DNA from: Caballeronia sordidicola
GTDB lineage: Bacteria > Pseudomonadota > Gammaproteobacteria > Burkholderiales > Burkholderiaceae
NCBI RefSeq assembly: GCF_000729995.1
Contig: NZ_JNFG01000020.1
Location: 186,001 to 250,000 of the forward strand
Reading direction: 5' to 3'
Length of the DNA: 64,000 bases
The translations under genes were made by a program, and so were the position numbers. Every line of letters begins with the position of its first letter. Position 1 is the first letter of the stretch. Shown one piece after another: positions 7,428 through 15,226 of this stretch. The notes beneath the pieces were generated by a model. It was not told the DNA's origin, searched no databases, and was given only the letters and a program-made list of their open reading frames with translations.

Positions 7428-10394
7428 CTAAGGCGTAACGCAGGAATGACAGGCTGATCTTTCCTCGAGAGCCGGCCATACCAACACCTCGAATTGATCA
7501 GCCGGAACCGGTTCGGAATATAAAAAGCCTTGGGCAAAATCACAACCCACGGCGATCAGAAAATCTCGCTGCTCTGCCGTCTCCACCCCTTCGGCAATGA
7601 CCTTCAATCCCATTTTGTGAGCCAGCACGACCATCGCTTCGCAAAGCGCCTGGTTGTTTTCATCAAAGGCGAGGTTCTGCACGAATGAACGGTCGATCTT
7701 GAGGTAATCGATGTCGAAGCGCCTGAGATACGCCAGGGACGAGTAGCCCGTCCCGAAGTCGTCGATCGAGATCCGGATCCCCGCATCACGGAAGGTCAGC
7801 AGTTTCTCGTCAATCTTCGATTCTGCATGCAGCAACAGTCCCTCGGTTATTTCAACCGCAACACTCTGCCCCGGCATCCCTTCCTGAATCAGATAGTCGG
7901 GCCATTGGGTACACAGCAGGCTGTCCTGACGAATCTGCACCGGCGATACGTTGACGCTGATCTGGAACGACGGATGGAACCGGCTGCGCCATTGCCGGGC
8001 CTGTTGCACGGCATGCCTGAACATCCAGTCGCCGATCGGAACGATGAGTCCCGTGTCTTCGGCCAATGGAATGAAATCCAGCGGGCTGATCGTGCCGCGT
8101 TCGGGGTGCAGCCAGCGGATCAATGCTTCGGCTTTGTAGATTTCCCCAGTCGCGAGGTCAACGATAGGTTGGTAATAGATCTGGAACTGCTTGCCAGGCA
8201 GCGCGGCGCGCAGGTCACTCGTGAGACGCAGGCGCTTTTCCGCCGCCACTTGCAGGTCGGGCGTGAAGTAGCTGAACCGATTGCGCCCGGCGTTTTTCGC
8301 CGCATACATGGCCTGGTCGGCATTCTTGAAAAGGACATCAAGTTCGCGGGTGTCGTCGGGGTAAAGCGTGACGCCGACGCTGGCAGATATGAAAGCCTCG
8401 TCGGGGCCGAGCTTGAATGGTACAGCCAGGTTGTCGATGATCGTCTTTGCGATCCGGTCAATGCTTTCGGTGTCGTCCAGGTTGGGCAGAATGACGGTGA
8501 ATTCGTCGCCGCCGAGACGCGCAACAGTGTCCGATTCGCGCACGCTCGACGTGATGCGTCTGGCGGCCTCGATCAACAGGGTGTCCCCTGTGTCGTGTCC
8601 GAGGGAGTCATTGACCTCCTTGAAGCGATCCAGGTCGATCAGCATCAAGGCCATGCGCTTTCCGGAGCGACGCGACAGTCTGGCCTCGTAGTCGAGGCGG
8701 TCATGAAACATCTGACGATTCGGAAGATCGGTCAGCGCATCGAAATTGGCCTGTTTCCAGATCGTCGCCTCGAATGCCATCCGGTCCGATAGATCACGAC
8801 CAACGGCCAGCACCGAGCTTACGTTGCCCGACCGGTCAATCTCCGGAGTCAGGCGGATATGCGTGCATTGTTCCTGTCCGTCGAGACTAAGCCATTTCAG
8901 TTCGAGCTGCGAACTTTCGCCGCTTGAAATGACGTCCAGAATTTTCATCTCGTAGATCAGCGCGTTAGCGCCGCCGGGGATCTCCGAGGGTCGCTTGCCG
9001 AGCGATTCGCCGAGGCTGCACCCCGCGGAGGCACAGAACGCGGGATTGGCATAAATGCGGTGGAGGTCCCGGTCGTAGCGCGTAATGGTGTCCGGGGAAT
9101 TCTCGATCAACGTACGCGACTCGTGCTCCCGGGTCACGAGTTCCGCCGTGCGCTCGATGACGGTCTGCTCAAGGGAGGCGTTGATCTCGTTGATCTTCTG
9201 GATCTTCTGCTTGATCGCCTCGCGCATTCTTTCAAAACGCTGCGCCAGTCTGCCTAGTTCGTCCTCACCGTCGGCATGGGTGAGCGCTTGCGCACTGACC
9301 TCCGCCTGAGCTCCCGCATCGTTGCCGGTATCGTGCATCTTGCGCACCAGTTCCTTGAGCGGCGCCGAGATACTGTGGGAAATGAAGTAGGCGAGAAAGA
9401 TCGAAAGCAGGAAGCCCAGGATGCCGACCAGGATGATCTGGTTGCGTACCGACTGTGCCTGCGCCGTCAGCTTCGCTTCCGGGATGGTGCTGACCACAAA
9501 CCATGTTGTGCCGGGAATCTGCGAGTAGGCGGCCAAGTAGCGCGCGTGGCGCTCTCCCTCGAAGGGGACGAAACCGCTTGGCTTGCCATAGGGCTGGTTG
9601 TGCGCGATCTTATCGATCAGGCCGGGTTCGGCCGTCTCGCCAGCGGTCTCGTCCGCATTCGTGGAGGCGTCGTCGGCACGGACAATCAGCTTGTTGCTGC
9701 TGGCATCGAGAACGTAGATTTCCGTTCCACTGCCCAAGGCGACGTCATTAAAAATCGTCGAGAAATATTCGGGGCGAACCACCAGGACCAGATTGCCGAT
9801 CTGCTGATTGTTGCTCTTGCTGATGATGGCCCGCACCATCCCCAGGTTTTGTTGCCCAACGCCGTTGTCGTAACTGCCCCAGTAGGGATGTCCATTGTGA
9901 CCGGGAGCTTGCTCCACCAAGCGCGTCACACCCTGGGTCAGTTGCGCGAACGCCTGGGTGTCCATGATCCGGTTGTTCTTGTCGAGCAGATATTTCTGGT
10001 TGATGAAATCAATCGATCCGTAGTGCTCCAGGAGCAGCCGGGTCATATCCCGGCGCGCCTCGCTCTGCTCAGTTGCGCTGCCGTTTGCGACCCTTGTCAG
10101 CGCACTTTGGACCCGATCAGAGAGCACAAGGAAGCTGCTTTCCGTCTCGACCTGCTCCATCCGCAGCAAGACGTTCTTGGACAGCTGCTTGACCACCTCT
10201 TTCGAAAATATCTCCGCTTTCTCCCTGATCGCTGCAGTCGATTCTACATACGATAAGTATCCCGAAAGAAGTATGGGTAACAGTGAAAGCAGAATGAATG
10301 CGCTAATCAGCCGGTAACGAATCTCGACACGGCGCAACAGGTCCAGGGAGAGGTACTCGAAAATGCGTCGCAGCGAACCCATGATTGAGCTCAT
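7428..10394 (-). CDS. dCache-HAMP-PAS-GGDEF-EAL sensor (c-di-GMP turnover)
   Basis: This 988-residue membrane sensor has one transmembrane helix near residues 28-48, then a large periplasmic dCache-like domain to about residue 300. A second helix, a HAMP linker with coiled coil, a PAS domain (about 430-545), GGDEF (motif near 626) and EAL (motif near 755) follow. Both output motifs appear intact, so it could synthesise and hydrolyse c-di-GMP. It is the downstream member of a two-gene operon. Its ATG overlaps the stop of a solute-binding lipoprotein by 4 bp, which suggests the lipoprotein delivers a ligand signal to the periplasmic domain (inference). Length and domain order are normal for this class. 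Confidence 0.9.
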   Translation of the reverse strand: MSSIMGSLRRIFEYLSLDLLRRVEIRYRLISAFILLSLLPILLSGYLSYVESTAAIREKAEIFSKEVVKQLSKNVLLRMEQVETESSFLVLSDRVQSALTRVANGSATEQSEARRDMTRLLLEHYGSIDFINQKYLLDKNNRIMDTQAFAQLTQGVTRLVEQAPGHNGHPYWGSYDNGVGQQNLGMVRAIISKSNNQQIGNLVLVVRPEYFSTIFNDVALGSGTEIYVLDASSNKLIVRADDASTNADETAGETAEPGLIDKIAHNQPYGKPSGFVPFEGERHARYLAAYSQIPGTTWFVVSTIPEAKLTAQAQSVRNQIILVGILGFLLSIFLAYFISHSISAPLKELVRKMHDTGNDAGAQAEVSAQALTHADGEDELGRLAQRFERMREAIKQKIQKINEINASLEQTVIERTAELVTREHESRTLIENSPDTITRYDRDLHRIYANPAFCASAGCSLGESLGKRPSEIPGGANALIYEMKILDVISSGESSQLELKWLSLDGQEQCTHIRLTPEIDRSGNVSSVLAVGRDLSDRMAFEATIWKQANFDALTDLPNRQMFHDRLDYEARLSRRSGKRMALMLIDLDRFKEVNDSLGHDTGDTLLIEAARRITSSVRESDTVARLGGDEFTVILPNLDDTESIDRIAKTIIDNLAVPFKLGPDEAFISASVGVTLYPDDTRELDVLFKNADQAMYAAKNAGRNRFSYFTPDLQVAAEKRLRLTSDLRAALPGKQFQIYYQPIVDLATGEIYKAEALIRWLHPERGTISPLDFIPLAEDTGLIVPIGDWMFRHAVQQARQWRSRFHPSFQISVNVSPVQIRQDSLLCTQWPDYLIQEGMPGQSVAVEITEGLLLHAESKIDEKLLTFRDAGIRISIDDFGTGYSSLAYLRRFDIDYLKIDRSFVQNLAFDENNQALCEAMVVLAHKMGLKVIAEGVETAEQRDFLIAVGCDFAQGFLYSEPVPADQFEVLVWPALEERSACHSCVTP

Positions 10395-11692
10395 TTGTAG
10401 TGCATCTTTGCTTCGTTCTTGACAGATTCATCCAGGAGTTTTGCGGCCTGCCCGGGCGTGATCTTCTTGAACAGCACATCCTGCATCAACTGATGCAGCC
10501 GCTCGATCGAATTGGAAGGTAGAACCGAATAGTACGGGCTGGAGGTCACGGAAAAGCGACTTACCCTCTCCGTGTAGTCGGCAATCTTTGGATTGCTCAC
10601 CATTGTTTCGTCGACCTGCTTGAATGGCGAAATGTTCTGGCGTTTTCTTTGGAGAATGGAGAACCCCTTCCCGGCGATGAACTCGAGGAAGCGCGTTGCC
10701 GCGACTTTATTGGGTGTCTCTCCCACAGCGAACCCGGTTTCGCTGCCAATCACAGGCACCACCCGCTTGCCAGGCGCGTTCCAGGGGGGAATAAACACGC
10801 CAACCTCGAAGGGGTTGCCATGAAGGAAAAGGCCGGCCGCCCAACTGCCGTGAAAAGCCATCGCGACCTTGCCTTCCTTGAACAGACGTATGCCTTCATC
10901 GTAGTCGGTCGCCATGAATCCCTCTTGTACATACCCGCGGTCCGCGATCAGCAGGATCTTGGCAAAAATATCGGCTACCTGAGGCGTGTTCAAATCCAGC
11001 GTGCCGTCAGACATCTTCTTCTTCCAGTCCGGCTCGCGTGCCACCACATTGTTGGCAAAGCCGAAACTGAAGGGACCGTTGCCGAGCATGTTCGGGAAGC
11101 CACCGTTCCACATGATAGGTGTAAAACCCGCTCGTTTGAGCTTTTCGCAAACCGTCAGGAACTCCTGGAAATTGGTCGGCAGTTCCTTGATCCCGGCCTT
11201 CGCGAACATGTTCTCGTTGTAATAAATCAGCGTCGTAGCCACTCCGCCGGAGATTCCGAATTTTTTGGACCGGCGACTCGTCCAGTCGCCCTTGAGAGGG
11301 TCGAGCATGTTGTTCCATGCAGAGGTTCCACCGATGTCCGCCAAAAAGCCTTGGTCGGCCAGTTCAGCCGAGTATGCGTTCGGGTTGACGCTGAGCAGGT
11401 CCGGCAAGTTGCCGGAGGCGATCCGGGGCTTGATATTTTCTTCGACCGAATTGCCGATCATGAACTGCACATTCACGCGTATGTCTGGATTGGCCTTGCT
11501 GAACTCGGCGGCAATCTGCAGCATCTCCTCGGGCCAGTCCGGGGCCCAGATCAACGCAGTGATGGTGGTCCGGGGCGGCGCGGCTGTAGTCGCGTTCGGA
11601 GATGCCTGGTTTTGCTGGTGACAGCCGTACAACGACATGAGAATGACGCTGACCAAGACAGATAGCAGGGAGGCAAGCTCAATTCGTCGCAC
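10391..11692 (-). CDS. Family 1 extracellular solute-binding lipoprotein, coupled to a c-di-GMP sensor
   Basis: This 433-residue protein has a lipoprotein signal (hydrophobic run ending SLYGC, C24) and a body typical of sugar-binding ABC proteins. Visible segments include the ANPDIRVNVQF start, the GGVATTLIYYNENMFAKAGI core and an EGKVAMAFHGSWAAG stretch. No permease or ATPase gene accompanies it, so a transport role is doubtful. The start is a GTG without a clear ribosome site; no better upstream start exists before an in-frame stop at 11738-11740. Its stop overlaps the ATG of the GGDEF-EAL sensor, implying co-translation and a sensory role. The ligand is not readable; sugars are the family's usual substrates. 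Confidence 0.85.
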   Translation of the reverse strand: MRRIELASLLSVLVSVILMSLYGCHQQNQASPNATTAAPPRTTITALIWAPDWPEEMLQIAAEFSKANPDIRVNVQFMIGNSVEENIKPRIASGNLPDLLSVNPNAYSAELADQGFLADIGGTSAWNNMLDPLKGDWTSRRSKKFGISGGVATTLIYYNENMFAKAGIKELPTNFQEFLTVCEKLKRAGFTPIMWNGGFPNMLGNGPFSFGFANNVVAREPDWKKKMSDGTLDLNTPQVADIFAKILLIADRGYVQEGFMATDYDEGIRLFKEGKVAMAFHGSWAAGLFLHGNPFEVGVFIPPWNAPGKRVVPVIGSETGFAVGETPNKVAATRFLEFIAGKGFSILQRKRQNISPFKQVDETMVSNPKIADYTERVSRFSVTSSPYYSVLPSNSIERLHQLMQDVLFKKITPGQAAKLLDESVKNEAKMHYK

Positions 11693-12195
11693 TGGAGGTT
11701 TACTTTTTGGTTGCGGGATGGAACGACCCGGCTTCAGTCAGCGCTTTACACGCACCTGAAAGCTAACCGTTGGAACCTGCATCGCGAAACGGGCAATGGT
11801 ATGACCACGGTGGCGACTCTGAAGCGGTAAAAACGCAAAGACAAGGCGAATTGAACGGGGACAGTACTTAGTCTGAATATCGGCAACAGGCGTAAATACT
11901 TTAGTTGGCGCGAACCCGGATATCTCCGATACGGCGCGTAGTCGCTGACGCGAATACGTGTTTGTAAACCCTTGTATGCGAAGGCCCGGCATGTGATGGC
12001 GTCACTGACCCTCAGCGACTCCTGACCGGTTCCGGCGTCCTGCCGATGCCCGCAGAGAACCGCGCAAACAACGTGTCTCAAGGCCGATGATCACAACCAC
12101 GGCCGGGCACGACCAGGCACAGAAGCCTGGCCAAGCATTGCGAGTTTTGACTTGCGGCAGGGAAGCCATCAGAGATTACAGTTAAACTATTTGCC
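11693..12195. other. Intergenic spacer between divergent genes
   Basis: No credible gene is present. A 6-bp stem (CCAGGC at 12113-12118, GCCTGG at 12125-12130) lies near the right side without a T-tract. Promoters for the divergent neighbours must lie here, but I could not pick a confident pair of boxes. Confidence 0.5.
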
Positions 12196-12456
12196 ATGAA
12201 CGAGTGCCGTTACTGCGGAAAAATGCGTGACGAATGGGATTGCCACGGGCAGGAGTGCCGCACGGCCATCGCCCGGGCCCTGCGAAGGCAGCGCCTTGGC
12301 CTGCCAATGGTGGCGAATCTCATCCGCAACGAAATCCCCGCTGGCGCGACTACGGGAGAGGTTATTACCGTCCTGTGGCGCCAGCGCGTGCGCGCTCGCC
12401 GTGCCAACGAAGAGCGCCGCAATCGCAAGGCCGAAGAGGATTTCGACGGCGACTAG
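12196..12456 (+). CDS. Small Cys-rich conserved-type protein
   Basis: This 86-residue basic protein begins CRYCGKMRDEWDCHGQEC. The CxxC pair (C4, C7) with C16 and C21 could form a small zinc site. The C-terminal third is strongly charged (arginine and glutamate). No ribosome site is obvious. It lies on the same strand as, and 366 bp upstream of, the DUF2760-Hsp70 operon, so it may or may not be co-transcribed. I do not recognise a function. The ordered Cys spacing and normal codon usage argue that it is real. Confidence 0.5.
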   Translation: MNECRYCGKMRDEWDCHGQECRTAIARALRRQRLGLPMVANLIRNEIPAGATTGEVITVLWRQRVRARRANEERRNRKAEEDFDGD

Positions 12457-12822
12457 CAGACGGCAGTGGGCGCTTCGGCTTCGGCAGCCGAAACGGCCGG
12501 TGTGTCTGCCTTAGGCAGGCACCCAATCCCGACCGCCTGAGACCCTTCAGGCGGCGCAATGCTCGCGGGATTTACGGGTGTATCGATACCGTCAGGCACT
12601 CCCCATGCACACGCGCACGCGGCATCGCAATCGCAACAATAGTCCTGCACCATTCGCGTATTGGCCGGCTCTCGGCCACATCAAGGCAAAATACGGGTTT
12701 TAGCCCCCAGTCGGGCTCACGAATTAAATGCCGGCACTTGCCCTTCAAGGCTTTCAACGAGCCTTGTCACGCGGCCGGCCGGATAGCTCGTTGTTCAAGC
12801 GAGCCTACAGGAGCCATTTTGT
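12457..12822. other. Spacer upstream of the Hsp70 operon
   Basis: No gene is visible. The stretch contains short G+C-rich self-complementary words, for example around 12475-12500, but no clear terminator. It should contain the promoter of the DUF2760 operon. Confidence 0.45.
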
Positions 12823-13377
12823 ATGACCGAATCGAACATGTCTTTTCTCGGCAGGTTTTCCTTGGCCGTCGGAACTTTTTTCGCTGTGCTGGGTGACCGC
12901 GAATTCGCGGGCCAGGTGCGTCGGCTACGCGACGGGGCAGCCGTGCCCGGCCCCGTCACGCCGCCCCAACCCGCAGCCGCTCCCACGATCAAGGAAACAA
13001 GTCCGGAGGCTGCGCTTCAGCTTCTGGGACTGCTCCAGCGTGGCGCGCGCTTCGTTGACTTCGTCGAAGAGGACATCGCAGGTTATTCCGATGCGGACAT
13101 CGGCGCCGCGGCAAGGCTCGTGCACGAAGGCTGCCGCACGACGCTGCGCGAGCATTTCACGATTCGCCCGGTGCGCCAGGAGCCTGAAGGCAGCCGCGTG
13201 ACGCTCGCCGACGGCTTCGACGCAACCGCAATCCGGCTGACAGGCAACGTGGTCGGCAAGCCGCCGTTCAACGGCACCATCAGTCATCGCGGCTGGCGAG
13301 TCGAGGACGTCAGGCTCCCGATGTTGACAAAGACACACGATGCGACCGTGATCGCACAGGCCGAGGTAGAGCTATGA
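12823..13377 (+). CDS. DUF2760 protein, first gene of an Hsp70 operon
   Basis: This 184-residue protein has an N-terminal hydrophobic stretch (FSLAVGTFFAVLG), a proline-rich linker near 45-58, and a conserved DUF2760 body. That body runs from LQLLGLLQRGARFVDFVEEDI to a C-terminal NGTISHRGWRVEDVRLP segment. No enzymatic motif is visible and the family function is unknown. AGGAG precedes the ATG by about ten bases. It overlaps the next Hsp70 gene by 4 bp (ATGA). The stable pairing of DUF2760 with two atypical Hsp70 proteins suggests a partner, adaptor or membrane anchor for them (inference). Confidence 0.82.
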   Translation: MTESNMSFLGRFSLAVGTFFAVLGDREFAGQVRRLRDGAAVPGPVTPPQPAAAPTIKETSPEAALQLLGLLQRGARFVDFVEEDIAGYSDADIGAAARLVHEGCRTTLREHFTIRPVRQEPEGSRVTLADGFDATAIRLTGNVVGKPPFNGTISHRGWRVEDVRLPMLTKTHDATVIAQAEVEL

Positions 13378-15221
13378 CTGAACCGCGCTATTCGATCGGC
13401 ATCGACCTGGGCACGACCCACTGCGCCCTCTCGTACGTCGACCTCTCCGCCAGTGACGGCGAGAAGACCATTCAAGGCGTGCTGCCAATCACGCAGCTCA
13501 CCGCACCGGGGGCCATTGAAGCGCTCGAACTGTTGCCGTCGTTTCTCTACCTGCCCCATCCGAGCGAACTGACGCCCGGCGACCTCGCTTTGCCATGGAC
13601 CACCGAGCGCGACTTTGCGGTGGGCGAAATGGCACGCAGCCGAGGCGCAGGGACGCCGATTCGTTTGGTGTCGAGCGCCAAGAGCTGGCTCTGTCATCCG
13701 GGTGTGGACCGCCGCGCGGCGATCCTGCCAAGCGACGCGCCGCCTGAAGTGACGCGTGTCTCGCCGCTTGAAAGCTCGGTTCGCTATCTCACGCATTTGC
13801 GCGAAGCATGGGACCACGCGCATCCCGATGCACCGTTCAGCGAGCAGGAAGTCACCGTCACCATTCCTGCTTCTTTCGATCCTGCAGCACGGGAATTGAC
13901 GGCCGAGGCAGCGCAAGCGGCGGGCTACGCCCACATGACGCTGCTGGAGGAACCGCAAGCAGCGCTCTATAGCTGGATCCAGAAAAGCGGCGGCGCGTGG
14001 CGCAAGGAGGTGAAGGTCGGCGACATCATCCTGGTCGTGGACGTGGGCGGCGGTACGACTGACCTCTCGTTGATCGCGGTCATCGAACGCGAAGGCAATC
14101 TTGAGTTGCATCGTGTCGCGGTCGGCGAACACATCCTGCTGGGCGGCGACAACATGGACTTGGCGCTGGCGCACGTGGTCGCGCGCAAGCTGGCGGCTCA
14201 GGGAACGCAGGCCGATCCATGGCAGTTGCGCGCACTCACTTATGCGTGCCGCGCGGCCAAGGAAACGCTGTTGACCGATCGCAGTACGGAGACGGTGCCG
14301 CTGGTCGTGCCGAGCCGTGGATCGAAACTGATTGGCGGCTCGATCCGCACCGAACTGACCCGCGCCGAACTTACGCAGACGATTCTTGACGGCTTCTTCC
14401 CGCAAGTCGATGCATCGGCGCGGCCGGTGACCCGAACGCGAGCCGGCCTGACCCAACTCGGCTTGCCGTATGCGCAGGATGCGGGCATCACGCGGCATCT
14501 CGCGGCGTTCCTCGGCCGACAGGTCGCAGCGCTCGCTGAGCTCGACGGACTGCAGCACGTGCCGGCCGAGAACGCGAGCTTCCTGCATCCGACAGCCGTC
14601 CTGTTCAACGGCGGCGTGTTCAAGTCGACGCTGCTCGTCGAGCGAATTCTCGATGGCCTCAACGGCTGGCTCGCGGCTGAAGGCGCAGCACCTGCGCGCC
14701 TGTTGGGCGGCGCCGATCTCGACCTCGCGGTCGCTCGCGGCGCGGCGTACTACGGCTACGTTAAACGCGGCAAGGGCGTGCGCATTCGTGGCGGCACGGC
14801 ACGCGCCTACTACATTGCGATCGAGTCGGCCATGCCGGCGGTGCCCGGCATGGAGCCGCCTATCCAGGCGTTGTGCCTCGCGCCCTTCGGTATGGAAGAG
14901 GGCACCGACGCGGCCTTGCCGCCTCAGGAATTCGGTCTCGTGGTCGGCGAACCCGTGCACTTCCGATTCTTCGGTTCATCAGTACGTAGGCAGGATCAGG
15001 TGGGTACGATGCTCGACTACTGGTCGCCCGACGAGTTGCAGGAGCTGGAGGAAATCCACGCTACGCTGCCGCCCGAAGGACGCACGCCCGGCGAAGTCGT
15101 GGCGGTGAAGCTGCATGCACGCATTACTGAAGCCGGCACGCTGGAACTCGAAGCCGTGCCGCGCGGCACGAACGAGCGCTGGAAAGTCGAATTCGATGTG
15201 CGCGGCAGCGCGAACGCCTGA
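13374..15221 (+). CDS. Hsp70-family ATPase, short form
   Basis: This 615-residue protein has the actin-like Hsp70 ATPase motifs: IGIDLGTTHCAL near residues 8-19 (phosphate 1), VDVGGGTTDLSL near 222 (phosphate 2), and ADLDLAVARGAAYYG near 450 (adenosine). The C-terminal part is a short beta-rich region rather than a full DnaK substrate-binding domain plus lid. It is therefore not the housekeeping DnaK. Its ATG overlaps the DUF2760 stop, and only 5 bp separate it from the second Hsp70 gene. Likely an accessory chaperone acting with its paralogue; the client is unknown. Confidence 0.88.
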   Translation: MTEPRYSIGIDLGTTHCALSYVDLSASDGEKTIQGVLPITQLTAPGAIEALELLPSFLYLPHPSELTPGDLALPWTTERDFAVGEMARSRGAGTPIRLVSSAKSWLCHPGVDRRAAILPSDAPPEVTRVSPLESSVRYLTHLREAWDHAHPDAPFSEQEVTVTIPASFDPAARELTAEAAQAAGYAHMTLLEEPQAALYSWIQKSGGAWRKEVKVGDIILVVDVGGGTTDLSLIAVIEREGNLELHRVAVGEHILLGGDNMDLALAHVVARKLAAQGTQADPWQLRALTYACRAAKETLLTDRSTETVPLVVPSRGSKLIGGSIRTELTRAELTQTILDGFFPQVDASARPVTRTRAGLTQLGLPYAQDAGITRHLAAFLGRQVAALAELDGLQHVPAENASFLHPTAVLFNGGVFKSTLLVERILDGLNGWLAAEGAAPARLLGGADLDLAVARGAAYYGYVKRGKGVRIRGGTARAYYIAIESAMPAVPGMEPPIQALCLAPFGMEEGTDAALPPQEFGLVVGEPVHFRFFGSSVRRQDQVGTMLDYWSPDELQELEEIHATLPPEGRTPGEVVAVKLHARITEAGTLELEAVPRGTNERWKVEFDVRGSANA

Positions 15222-15226
15222 GTGCG

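Noticed and set aside
13284..14960. 558-codon minus-strand frame opposite the first Hsp70 gene
   Set aside because: Low-complexity Arg/Ala translation, no ribosome site; the plus strand encodes clear Hsp70 motifs.
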